This document shows, piece by piece, positions 16,393 to 24,743 of a stretch of 64,000 bases of DNA. The notes beneath the pieces are model-generated. The model was not told the origin of the DNA, ran no database searches, and saw only the letters and a program-made list of their open reading frames with translations. Position numbers and translations under genes: made by a program. Position 1 is the stretch's first letter, and every line of letters begins with the position of its first letter. This stretch comes from UBA668 sp041918155 (GTDB taxonomy: Bacteria; Actinomycetota; Acidimicrobiia; Acidimicrobiales; Ilumatobacteraceae), in assembly GCA_041918155.1 (NCBI GenBank), contig JAYRWH010000040.1, positions 29,087 to 93,086 on the forward strand, written 5' to 3'.

Positions 16393-17955
16393 ATGAACCG
16401 CCCGACGACCCGCTGGGCGCCATCATGGAGGGGCTGGCCATGGTCGGCCGCCGCCGTAGCGGTGGTGCTCGCCGCCTGGACCCTGCGCCACGGTTTCGCC
16501 CCTCACAGCGACAGCGTTTCCTACTGGAGCGCAGCTCGCAACGTCGCCCACGGCCACCTCACGTCGTCGAGCCTGATCCCCGCGTTCTCCGACCTCGACG
16601 TGAGATCGCTGCTCGGTGACGGCCGGGCACCGTTCGTCGACTTCCCCCTTGGTTACCCCTGGCTGACTGGCGCGATCGGCGTCGTCGTCGGCATCACCGC
16701 CGCCCAGTTGTTGCTGATGCTCATCGCCGCCGCGACGACGGCCGGTTTGGTGGTGCGCGGGCCGCGGCCGGCGATGTCGTACGCCGTGCTGGTGCGGCGC
16801 GCCGCTGTCGCCTGGCTGGCAATCTCGCTGCCGATCGCCGTGGAGGCCCGCCAGGGCGCGCTTCCCGAGCCGCTGTTCGTTGCCGGGCTGGTGCTGTTCT
16901 GCGTGCTCGTGGCGCGGCTACGCGCCGCCGAGAGCGACCGTTGCCACGTCGCCCTCCTGCAACTCGCCGCGGTCGGGGGTGCGCTCGGGTTGGTCCGCTT
17001 CGTCGGTCTGCCGCTCGTGGTGCTCCTGCTCGTCGAGGGCTGGCGCGCGAAGCTGCCCAAGCGCTGGCTGGCCGCCGGCAGCGCACTGTGCGCCCTCCCC
17101 GGCGCCGCCAACGCGGCCTGGGCGGCCCACGTGACGGCTCGTTCCGCGCATCGGATGTCGCGCTCCGCCGTCGATTTCAAGTTCGCCGCCCACTCGCTGA
17201 CGGGCTGGTTCACGTCGTGGCGCACCACCGTCGCCGACATCCTGCGGCCAGATTGGACTGTGCCCACCGTGTACTACGCCGTCGCGGCGGCGGCTTTCGT
17301 GGTGGTCGTGGCCGGCGCGGCGTGGTGGCTCCGGCGCGGCGCGGCCGCCCCGTTCTCCACGGTGCCACTGGCCGTCGCCGGTGGGCTGGTGGCTTCGGTG
17401 CTCATCACGATGTTCGGCTACGACGCGCTCACCAAGTTCGAGCCGCGGATGATGTACCCACCCGGCGTGCTGCTCGCGCTCGCGTGGGCATGGTGGCCGG
17501 GTGGCACGCGGCTGCCGGCGCGATGGGCGGCCGCGGTCGCCGTGGTCTGGGCGCTGCTCGCCGCCGGTCCTTGGAACTGGCATGCGCCCAGCTTTCACGG
17601 CAACCCGGTCCGGGCGCGGATTCTGCACGAGGCCGATCCTGACGTCGTGGTGAGCAACCTCGCCGACGTGGTGCACTACCAGACGGGTATCCCGGCCGCC
17701 TACTTCCCAACCCCCATCCTTGTGCATTCCGGCCTCCTCCGCGACCCCGACCCCGATGCCGTGATGGCCGATCTCCCCTGCCGGCTGTTGCGGGCCAACG
17801 GCGTCGTCCTGCTCGACGGCACCGGCTTCCTGCCCCCCGACCCGTGGGCCACCTCCATCCTCGACGAGCAGACCGCCGCCGGCCGCTTCACCCGCACCGA
17901 GGACGGCGGATTCGTGCTCTTCGCGCCCACCCTCGGCGCGTGCAGCGTGGGATAG
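16393..17955 (+). CDS. Multi-pass membrane protein, probable GT-C glycosyltransferase (paralogue of 22521-24074)
   Basis: A 520-residue protein with about ten hydrophobic segments and a short exported tail. The first loop reads APHSDSVSYWSAARNVAHGH, with DSxSY as the likely GT-C acidic site, followed by PFVDFPLGYP, RQGALPEPLFV and RFVGLPLVVLLL. The same series (DAASYVAGADSFAHGH, PFTDFPAGF, RGGLSEPVF, RFVGLPVVL) occurs in the protein encoded at 22521-24074, and both end with a GxPAAYxP segment and a Leu-Pro-Cys motif. They are clear paralogues. The open frame extends to 15844, but the upstream part is the antisense of the Ppm1-like gene. Acceptor and sugar are unknown. Confidence 0.65.
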   Translation: MNRPTTRWAPSWRGWPWSAAAVAVVLAAWTLRHGFAPHSDSVSYWSAARNVAHGHLTSSSLIPAFSDLDVRSLLGDGRAPFVDFPLGYPWLTGAIGVVVGITAAQLLLMLIAAATTAGLVVRGPRPAMSYAVLVRRAAVAWLAISLPIAVEARQGALPEPLFVAGLVLFCVLVARLRAAESDRCHVALLQLAAVGGALGLVRFVGLPLVVLLLVEGWRAKLPKRWLAAGSALCALPGAANAAWAAHVTARSAHRMSRSAVDFKFAAHSLTGWFTSWRTTVADILRPDWTVPTVYYAVAAAAFVVVVAGAAWWLRRGAAAPFSTVPLAVAGGLVASVLITMFGYDALTKFEPRMMYPPGVLLALAWAWWPGGTRLPARWAAAVAVVWALLAAGPWNWHAPSFHGNPVRARILHEADPDVVVSNLADVVHYQTGIPAAYFPTPILVHSGLLRDPDPDAVMADLPCRLLRANGVVLLDGTGFLPPDPWATSILDEQTAAGRFTRTEDGGFVLFAPTLGACSVG

Positions 17956-17958
17956 CAT
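17953..17958 (+). promoter_or_regulatory. -10 box for leaderless acyltransferase gene
   Basis: TAGCAT, 9 nt before the GTG at 17968. Its first three bases are the stop codon of the preceding gene. Confidence 0.45.
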
Positions 17959-17967
17959 CGTCGGGCC

Positions 17968-19986
17968 GTGTCCGACAGAGAGCCGCTCCAGCCAGTGCCG
18001 TCCGGGCACGATCCCGAGGGTCGGGGCGTCACCCAGGCGGGGCGCCTGGCCCGCCTGCCGGCCTTGGACGGGTTGCGCGGCATCGGCCTGCCGATGGTGA
18101 TGCTCTACCACCACGGCCTGGCCCTGTTCGGGTGGATCTTCCACGGTTCGATCCTGTGCGTGTCGATGTTCTTCACCCTTTCGGGCTTTCTCATCACCCG
18201 GCTGCTCGTGCAGGAGCATGCCGAGCACGATCGCATCTCGCTGCGTCGGTTCTATGCGCGCCGCCTGCGCCGCCTCATGCCCGCGGCGCTCACGGTGGCC
18301 CTGCTCATCGCCCTCATCTGGACCGTGTACCCCAGCGGCAACCGCGGCCTCGACTTCCCGTCGTTCTTCTGGGCGATCTTCTACGGCACCAACCTCATGC
18401 TGCTGTTCCGCGGCAGCAGCTACCAGAACCTGTTCGCCGAGCAATCGCCACTGCAGCACACCTGGTCGCTGTCGCTCGAAGAGCAGATCTACATCGTCTT
18501 CCCGTTAGTGCTCATCGGCATCCTGAGTTTCACGCGCCTGCGCCGGTCGGCAGCCGGGGTGCTGATGGCCCTGGCCGCAGCCAGTTTCGCGTCGGCATGG
18601 ATGTGGGCCGAGTTCGTCGGCGACAGCCGGCCGTACTACGCCACCGAGGCCCGCGCCGGGGAGTTCCTCGTCGGTGCCGCCGTCGCAGTGTTCTGGGCGC
18701 GGTCGCCCCTCGTGCCACGGCTCAGCCGCCTCATCCGCTCACGTCTTGGCACCTGGGTCGGCGTCGCGGTCCTTGTGCTCGACATCTGGTTGTGGATCGC
18801 CACCCGGCTCGACAACCACTACCTGTTCCGGGGCGCGACGGCCCTCAACGCGGTGCTGGTGGCTGTGTTGATGGCCTACGCCTGCGCGGCGCCACTCACC
18901 GGCGCGTCCCGCGTGCTGAGCGTGGCGCCGCTCGTGGCCATCGGCAAACGGGCCTACACCCTCTACCTCGTGCACTGGCCGGTCTTCGTGCTCCTCAGCC
19001 CCGAGGCGACCGGCCTCTCGAGCATGCCCCTCCTCGTGGTCCGTCTCTTGTGCAGCGCTGCCGTCGGCGAAGTCATCTACCGCTTCGTCGAGGGGCCGAT
19101 CCTGCGCGAGCGCATCTGGCCGGGCCGGCGTCTGTTCCGCGGGTGCGCGCTGCTCGCCGCCACCGGGCTGGCGCTGGCCATGTTCGCCCCTGCGTCGGCG
19201 ATCAACCGCCTGCTCGACCCCGAGGCGCTGGCGCTGCAGCAGCAGCTGTTGAACAACCTGCCCCAGATCACCGCCGCCGACCCCACGCGGGCCGTCGGCG
19301 ACGACACCCTGCCAGCGAGGGTGCTCGTGGTGGGCGACTCTCAGGCGTGGTTCGTGGGCACCGGCATGGTGCAGATGTGGGGCGAGGCCAACGGGGTGCA
19401 CGTCGAGTACTCCGCCGGCGTGGGTTGCGGCACCACCGAGGTGGGCGCAGTGAAGTACCTCGGCGAGCAGTTCGACAACGGCCGCCCTGGCTGCTTCGAG
19501 TGGGCCGACAACCTGCCGCGGATACTCGCCCGCTTCCGCCCCCAAGTGGTGGTGGTCGCTGGTGGCCTGGCGAACATCAGCGACCACCGCATCGACGGCC
19601 GCTGGCAACACATCGGCGAGCTCGACTACGACGCCTGGCTGCTGCAGCAAATGCGTGACTTCGCCGCGGCGATGTCGGTGACCGGCGCGCACGTCGTGTG
19701 GCTCACCAACCCCGACGTCGACGTGCCCAACCCGCCCGGCGTCGGCTCGTTCCCCGAGGAGGACCCGCAACGGATGGCCCGCTATAACGAGCTGATCGGG
19801 CAACTTGCCGATGAGCTCGCCGCGGTCGACACTGCCGACCTGGCCACGGTCGTGCAGGAGCGGCCCGGCGGACAGTTCGACCCGACGTTCCGTCCCGACG
19901 GCGCGCACATCCTGCTCACCGAGGCCCCGGATGTCGTCGAGTTCATCGCCGACGCGATCGTGAAGGCGACCAGCCGTGTTCCGTGA
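17968..19986 (+). CDS. Acyltransferase-3 (OafA/YrhL) membrane protein with C-terminal SGNH domain
   Basis: A 672-residue protein. The membrane domain (about 20-405) has LPALDGLRGIGLPMVMLYHHG, MFFTLSGFLITRLL, RRLRRLMPAAL and TWSLSLEEQIYIVFP. The SGNH domain (about 445-670) has VLVVGDSQAWF with the nucleophile Ser at about 457 and PDGAHILL near 643 for the Asp/His pair. It would move an acyl group, typically acetyl, onto an exported sugar. It overlaps the next gene by 11 nt, which in turn overlaps a second acyltransferase-3 gene, so the three form an operon in which acylation and sugar transfer are co-expressed. Confidence 0.88.
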   Translation: MSDREPLQPVPSGHDPEGRGVTQAGRLARLPALDGLRGIGLPMVMLYHHGLALFGWIFHGSILCVSMFFTLSGFLITRLLVQEHAEHDRISLRRFYARRLRRLMPAALTVALLIALIWTVYPSGNRGLDFPSFFWAIFYGTNLMLLFRGSSYQNLFAEQSPLQHTWSLSLEEQIYIVFPLVLIGILSFTRLRRSAAGVLMALAAASFASAWMWAEFVGDSRPYYATEARAGEFLVGAAVAVFWARSPLVPRLSRLIRSRLGTWVGVAVLVLDIWLWIATRLDNHYLFRGATALNAVLVAVLMAYACAAPLTGASRVLSVAPLVAIGKRAYTLYLVHWPVFVLLSPEATGLSSMPLLVVRLLCSAAVGEVIYRFVEGPILRERIWPGRRLFRGCALLAATGLALAMFAPASAINRLLDPEALALQQQLLNNLPQITAADPTRAVGDDTLPARVLVVGDSQAWFVGTGMVQMWGEANGVHVEYSAGVGCGTTEVGAVKYLGEQFDNGRPGCFEWADNLPRILARFRPQVVVVAGGLANISDHRIDGRWQHIGELDYDAWLLQQMRDFAAAMSVTGAHVVWLTNPDVDVPNPPGVGSFPEEDPQRMARYNELIGQLADELAAVDTADLATVVQERPGGQFDPTFRPDGAHILLTEAPDVVEFIADAIVKATSRVP

Positions 19987-21475
19987 CCGCCTGCGCTCCC
20001 GGCCCGACTTCGCCGCCGCCGCGGGTTGGGTACTCGGCTACCTCGCAATCACCGCGACCGGTCAGGGCTTCGACACGGGCTACCTCGACTACGGGTGGCA
20101 GATCGTGCCCTGGTCGGTGCTCTCGCGCGACCCGTTCGCCAGCGTCTGGTACCTGCACATCCAGCCCCCGTTGTGGAACCTCACTCTGGGGCTCGCCGCC
20201 AAGATCTCGCCGTTCAGCGATTCGCTCACCCTGCGTGGGCTGCAATTCGTGATCGGGGTGCTGTTGGTGATCGTGGTGGCGCGAGTCGTTCGCGCCATGG
20301 GAGTCTCGCCACTGGCCACCTTCGTGCTCACGCTCCTGGTGACGCTCAACCCCGAGGTACTACACAACGCATTCGAGCCCACCTACGAGCTGGCGGTGGC
20401 GCTCCTGCTCGCCCTCGTCGTACGCACGGCCCAACGGGCGGTCGCCCAGCGGCGGGGCATCGACTACGTGTGGTTCAGCGCCGCTGTCACCGCGGTGGTG
20501 CTCACGCGCAGCCTCTATCACCCCCTGGTCGCACCGGTCATGCTGGTCGCGCTGGGCTGGGTGCTGCGACGCACGCTCACCCGGCGCCATGTGCTGCTCG
20601 CCGCGGCGATCCCCACCGTGCTCGTGGGTGGCTGGCTGCTGAAGAACCAGATCGTCTTCGGCGATGCCACGACTTCCAGCTGGGTAGGGATGAACCTGCA
20701 ACGCTCGACGATTCCCATCCTTGACCGCGCCGAGTTGGAGCGGATGCACGATGCGGGTGAGATCAGCGACATCGCAATGATCGGGCCGTTCGGTAACTAC
20801 GGCCTCTACCGCGACTCGATGCCACCGTGCACCCCGGCCCATCACCACGACGCGGTCACGCTCGAGGGTCATCTCGATCCACAGGGCGTGATCATCCCCA
20901 ACTTCAACTACGAATGCTTCCTGCCGGTGTACGAGCAGGCCGGCCGCGACTTCTGGGAAGTCGCCCGCGAACACCCCGGTGTCTGGGTGGAGGGCCGCGT
21001 CTTCTCGCTGCGGATGACGTTCACCACGTCGTCGCGCCCAGTGGCTTCGGAATCGGTGGTGATGCGCTGGCTCGACGAGGTGTACCACCTGTTGCGCCTC
21101 GACGTCCGGACCGGCATCTCCACGATGGACTGGGGAACCCCGTTGTACGGCGCGTTCAATCTCACCGTGCGCTTCTCGTTGTTGGTCGTCGCGCTGTACG
21201 TACTCCTTGCGCTGTACGCGCTCATCGCCCTCGGCCGTCGCGTGCTGCGTCGCGCCGGGCGCCCGAGCGATCCGGTCCACCAAGCAACCTATGCGCTGGT
21301 GGGTTTCCTCGGGGGGCTCACGGTGGCGGTCGGTGCGATCGGCGAACTCGGCGAGCAGGCACGGTTCCGGGCGATGACCGACCCGATCGTGCTCGCGATC
21401 GGCGTCGTGCTCGCCACCCGCCTGCTGCGGCGGTGGCTCGGCCGACCAGCGGCCCAGCCCGAGGCGCAGGCATGA
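19976..21475 (+). CDS. Multi-pass membrane protein, probable GT-C glycosyltransferase
   Basis: A 499-residue protein. The first loop carries GQGFDTGYLDYGWQIVPWSV and HIQPPLWN, acidic and aromatic residues typical of GT-C active-site loops. About eight to ten helices follow, then an exported segment with paired Cys (PPCTPAHHHDAV, FNYECFLPVYEQAG) and a last group of helices. No family is recognised with confidence. GTG 19976 overlaps the preceding acyltransferase gene by 11 nt and its own stop overlaps the start of the next acyltransferase (ATGA). The sandwiched position suggests it glycosylates the same acceptor that the flanking enzymes acylate. Confidence 0.6.
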   Translation: MFRDRLRSRPDFAAAAGWVLGYLAITATGQGFDTGYLDYGWQIVPWSVLSRDPFASVWYLHIQPPLWNLTLGLAAKISPFSDSLTLRGLQFVIGVLLVIVVARVVRAMGVSPLATFVLTLLVTLNPEVLHNAFEPTYELAVALLLALVVRTAQRAVAQRRGIDYVWFSAAVTAVVLTRSLYHPLVAPVMLVALGWVLRRTLTRRHVLLAAAIPTVLVGGWLLKNQIVFGDATTSSWVGMNLQRSTIPILDRAELERMHDAGEISDIAMIGPFGNYGLYRDSMPPCTPAHHHDAVTLEGHLDPQGVIIPNFNYECFLPVYEQAGRDFWEVAREHPGVWVEGRVFSLRMTFTTSSRPVASESVVMRWLDEVYHLLRLDVRTGISTMDWGTPLYGAFNLTVRFSLLVVALYVLLALYALIALGRRVLRRAGRPSDPVHQATYALVGFLGGLTVAVGAIGELGEQARFRAMTDPIVLAIGVVLATRLLRRWLGRPAAQPEAQA

Positions 21476-22509
21476 GCGCGCCGACCGGTGAGGCGCCCAT
21501 CGCCCCACCGCTGAAGACCTACACCGGAGCCCTCGACGGGCTACGCGGCTACGCGGCCATCATCGTCGTGATGGTGCACGCGCGCGTCTCCTGGATGCAG
21601 GGTGGCACGGCGATCATCAGCACGTTCTTCCCCCTCTCGGGCTTCCTCATCACCCGCAACCTGATGCGCGAGATCGAGCGCAGCCGCACCATCGATTTCA
21701 GCCGCTTCTGGTGGCGACGCGTCCGACGGCTTCTGCCCGCCTCCGCGATCGGGGTCGCCGTGGCAACCTCGGCAGAGATCTACAAGGACCTCCCGATACG
21801 AGCGATCGACACGATCTCGTCGCTCACCGGCTGGAAGAACTGGCAGATAATCTACTCGCCCAACATCGCCGACCCGGCGATGAGCGTGTGGTGGTCGCTG
21901 GCAATCGAGGAGCAGTACTACCTCGTCTACCCCAGTCTGCTGCTGCTGTTGGTGTTGCTCGCCCGCAGGCGCGGGGCGACCATCGCGCTCTGGCTGATCG
22001 CCACTTCGTCGCTGCTCTACGTGCTGTGGGGCTATCACACCCGCAACCCGGTGACGATCCACGAGGTGTACCACGGCACCCATGGCCGTCTCTGGGAGAT
22101 TCTCGCGGGCTGCCTCCTCGCGCTCCACGGCAAGCTGCCCGACCGGTTGCGGGTCAACCCGCTCTGGGCGTTCGCGCTCATCGTCATTTGCCAGACGAGC
22201 TGGTTGCTGCGCGACGACGTGTGGTTCGAGCCACCGCTGCGCATTTTCCTCACGATCATCGGCACCGTCTGGCTCATCGACGGGGTGTGCCACGGCCCGC
22301 CGACGGTCACCGCCCGCCTGCTCGGCTCCTGGCCGTTTCGCCCGCTCGGCCTGATCAGCTACGAGATCTACATGCTGCACACGTCGGTGTTGCTCCTGCT
22401 GCCCCACCTCGGCGGCATCCGCCTGTTCACGGTCACCGGGGCCTTCCTGCTCTCGGCCGCAGTCGGCTGGCTCGTACACCTCATCGTGACACCGTTGCGC
22501 GAGTCCTGA
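21472..22509 (+). CDS. Acyltransferase-3 membrane protein without SGNH domain
   Basis: A 345-residue protein made only of the acyltransferase-3 membrane domain: TGALDGLRGYAAIIVVMVHAR, FFPLSGFLITRNLM, RRVRRLLPASA and WWSLAIEEQYYLVYP are in family order. It lacks the SGNH extension of the other two acyltransferases in this locus and so may pass the acyl group directly to a lipid-linked or membrane-proximal acceptor. The open frame reaches back to 20827, but ATG 21472 overlapping the previous stop (ATGA) gives the standard beginning of the domain. Last gene of its operon; convergent with 22521-24074. Confidence 0.87.
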   Translation: MSAPTGEAPIAPPLKTYTGALDGLRGYAAIIVVMVHARVSWMQGGTAIISTFFPLSGFLITRNLMREIERSRTIDFSRFWWRRVRRLLPASAIGVAVATSAEIYKDLPIRAIDTISSLTGWKNWQIIYSPNIADPAMSVWWSLAIEEQYYLVYPSLLLLLVLLARRRGATIALWLIATSSLLYVLWGYHTRNPVTIHEVYHGTHGRLWEILAGCLLALHGKLPDRLRVNPLWAFALIVICQTSWLLRDDVWFEPPLRIFLTIIGTVWLIDGVCHGPPTVTARLLGSWPFRPLGLISYEIYMLHTSVLLLLPHLGGIRLFTVTGAFLLSAAVGWLVHLIVTPLRES

Positions 22510-22520
22510 GCGGCCGCCGG

Positions 22521-24074
22521 CTAGCAACCCTCGCCCATGGGCGTGTAGCGCACCACCTCGCCGAAGTGTTGCTCGGTGAGCACCCCGTCGGCCACCATCG
22601 TGGCGAACTCGTCGCTCAGCGACTTGTCGGCGAAGGGTCCACCGGAAACCACGATCACCCCGGAGTGCTCGGCGAGCAGGCACGGCAGCCGGCGAAGTTC
22701 CGCCTTCTGGTCGACGGGCTCCTCGGTGAGCAGGCGCACCGCCCGCGGCAGGTACGCCGCAGGAACCCCGGTGTGCCACCACACCGCATCGGCGTCGTCA
22801 CCGACCACGAGCGCCGCGTCGCCGACGGCCTCGACCAGGTCGGCACGCACCCGCGGAGTGGACTGGGGCTCGAGCTTCCACGGCTCGGCCGCCGAGGCCA
22901 CCCACAGGATCACGGCCGCGAGGAGCAGACGCCCGTCGATGCGCTCGCACGCGGCCCACACCAGCCCGGTGAGCGTGAGGATCCCGGCGGGCAGCAGCAA
23001 CCGGTTGTCCGGGGCGACGAGCGAGTCGAACAGCAACATGCCGACGAGCAACGCCCCGGTGAGCACACCGGCCATCGCCAGCGTGATCTGGATCGGCCTC
23101 GGCAACCACTCGCGGCCGGCGGCAATGGCGACCATCGCGACAAGGACCCCCACGCTCCACGCGACGGCGAGCACGAAGCCCCACCACACGGGCCAGCGCC
23201 CCGAATAGAACAGCGACAACGACCCGCCGTGGCGGTTCGACACCCACCCGACGATCGAGTGCAGCGCCATCCTCAGGTCCGCGCCCTTGATCTCACGCAG
23301 GCCCACGCGATGGCCGCTGCCGACGGCCGATGCCCACGCCACGTTCACCACCACCGGGCTGACCGAGCCGGCGATCCAGCCCCACGAGCGTCGCCAACCA
23401 CGGTCGCGCCACAGCAGGATCGCAGGCACGAGCACCACCGGCAGGCCGACGAAGCGGGCACAACCGGCGAGGCCACCGAGCACCACGGCGAGCGGCAGCC
23501 GGCGCGGGCCGCCCACCACCAGCACCGCCGCGAGGCTCACGAGCACGGCGCAGAACACCGGCTCCGAGAGGCCGCCGCGCAGCACGTACTGGTAGATCGG
23601 CATGAGGGGCACACCCAGTGCGAACACGCCCGCCGCGGCGAGGTGCCAGCGTGTGGAACCGCCCCCCATTGCCCGACGGCGCACCACGGCGTGCACCATC
23701 GCGGCAGACATCACCGCGCTACCGGCGATGGCCACGAGGATCAGCGCCCGGCGAGCGCTGGTGAACCAGGCCACTGCGCCCGTCAGCACGGTGAAGCCGG
23801 CGGGGAAGTCGGTGAACGGCACCCGCCCACCGCGGCCGACGAAGTCGGCCGACGAGAACTGACTGAACGACGGCACGAGCGTGGTCGTCAGGCCGTGCCC
23901 GTGGGCGAAGCTGTCGGCTCCGGCGACGTAGGAGGCGGCGTCGAAGAACTGAGCCGGCCCGTGCCAGGCCAAGACCACACCGAGGACCGTCGTCGCCAGG
24001 CCCGCCGCTACCGCGAGACCGTGCCCGCCGAGCCAGGCCCGCAGACGCCCGACCCAACGTCGCGGAGGATTCAC
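22521..24074 (-). CDS. Multi-pass membrane protein, probable GT-C glycosyltransferase (paralogue of 16393-17955)
   Basis: A 517-residue protein. It shares with 16393-17955 the first-loop motif DAASYVAGADSFAHGHG, PFTDFPAGFTVLTGA, LRGGLSEPVF, RFVGLPVVL, and at the C-terminus TGVPAAYLP and LRRLPCLL. About ten hydrophobic segments are present. The frame is open to 24170, but a GTG at 24074 overlapping the stop of the upstream gene as GTGA is the natural start and puts the first helix near residue 17. The coupling to the small SGNH-like gene upstream suggests that the two products act together. Confidence 0.65.
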   Translation of the reverse strand: MNPPRRWVGRLRAWLGGHGLAVAAGLATTVLGVVLAWHGPAQFFDAASYVAGADSFAHGHGLTTTLVPSFSQFSSADFVGRGGRVPFTDFPAGFTVLTGAVAWFTSARRALILVAIAGSAVMSAAMVHAVVRRRAMGGGSTRWHLAAAGVFALGVPLMPIYQYVLRGGLSEPVFCAVLVSLAAVLVVGGPRRLPLAVVLGGLAGCARFVGLPVVLVPAILLWRDRGWRRSWGWIAGSVSPVVVNVAWASAVGSGHRVGLREIKGADLRMALHSIVGWVSNRHGGSLSLFYSGRWPVWWGFVLAVAWSVGVLVAMVAIAAGREWLPRPIQITLAMAGVLTGALLVGMLLFDSLVAPDNRLLLPAGILTLTGLVWAACERIDGRLLLAAVILWVASAAEPWKLEPQSTPRVRADLVEAVGDAALVVGDDADAVWWHTGVPAAYLPRAVRLLTEEPVDQKAELRRLPCLLAEHSGVIVVSGGPFADKSLSDEFATMVADGVLTEQHFGEVVRYTPMGEGC

Positions 24075-24658
24075 TTCACCGACTCGACGACGAGGCGGGC
24101 GAAGCGCTCGCGTCCGGCGGGCGTGAGCTGGCCTCGATCGAGCACCCGCACCGTTCCATCCGCGGTGCACTGGCCGAGCCCCGGCCGGTCTTCACCGGCG
24201 CCCGGAGTGTCCCACCACCGGCACGGTTCGTAGTCGGACCCGGTGAACAAGGGCGCAGCGGGGCGCACGTTGGAGCCCATCGGGCGCATCCCACCCTCGG
24301 GGCGCACCGGTTGCTCAACACGTGGGGCACCCCAGTCAGAGTCGCAACGCGACCAGTCGGCGAACGACAACACCACCTTCGGTGCGTCGTGGAGGTGGGC
24401 CGCGACGTCGGCGCAATCGGTCGAGTCGATCTCGAGCACCTCGGGCAACATGCCCTCCTGGCGCAGGCGGCGCAGCAGCTCGTCGCGCGCCTGCGTCACC
24501 GCACCGTCGCCGATCACCACGACGTCGACCGAGTCGCCACCGGTGGCGGGCACGCCCCACACGAGCCAGGCGGCGGCGAGCACCACGACCACGCCCACCG
24601 CAGGCCACAGCCAGGCGCGGCGGTCAGCGGGGGCGACGGGGGCGGAGGCGTCGGACAT
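24071..24658 (-). CDS. Membrane-anchored exported protein with a degenerate SGNH-like domain
   Basis: A 195-residue protein with one N-terminal signal-anchor helix (about 15-35) and an exported domain. The domain begins VDVVVIGDGAVTQARDELLR, resembling block I of SGNH hydrolases but with GDG in place of GDS. It continues LEIDSTDCADVA and KVVLSFADWSRCDSDW, the positions where SGNH domains of acyltransferase-3 proteins place their own Cys and strand motifs. No clear Asp-x-x-His block was found. It may be a non-catalytic glycan-binding partner. Alternatively it is an unrelated exported domain; the resemblance is by eye only. Overlaps the GT-C gene at 24074 by 4 nt. Confidence 0.5.
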   Translation of the reverse strand: MSDASAPVAPADRRAWLWPAVGVVVVLAAAWLVWGVPATGGDSVDVVVIGDGAVTQARDELLRRLRQEGMLPEVLEIDSTDCADVAAHLHDAPKVVLSFADWSRCDSDWGAPRVEQPVRPEGGMRPMGSNVRPAAPLFTGSDYEPCRWWDTPGAGEDRPGLGQCTADGTVRVLDRGQLTPAGRERFARLVVESVK

Positions 24659-24667
24659 CAGCCCGCT

Positions 24668-24673
24668 ACGGTA
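24668..24673 (-). promoter_or_regulatory. -10 box for leaderless SGNH-like gene
   Basis: TACCGT on the minus strand, 9 nt before the ATG at 24658; no Shine-Dalgarno. Confidence 0.42.
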
Positions 24674-24728
24674 ACCGACCCGCCCGAGGCGGACACCGCC
24701 GGGAGGGGCGCCACGTGACGGTGCCGCC

Positions 24729-24734
24729 TACACT
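24729..24734 (+). promoter_or_regulatory. -10 box for leaderless tandem GT-C gene
   Basis: TACACT, 9 nt before the GTG at 24744. Divergent from the box at 24668; the whole divergent region is 85 bp. Confidence 0.45.
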
Positions 24735-24743
24735 CCAACGTTC

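Noticed and set aside
20827..21471. Extension of the acyltransferase frame upstream of 21472
   Set aside because: The region codes for the end of the GT-C protein in another frame; the extension is Arg/Gly-rich and the domain starts properly at 21472.
21711..24233. 840-codon plus-strand open frame
   Set aside because: Antisense/shadow of the GT-C gene at 22521; His/Arg/Gln-rich with no motifs.
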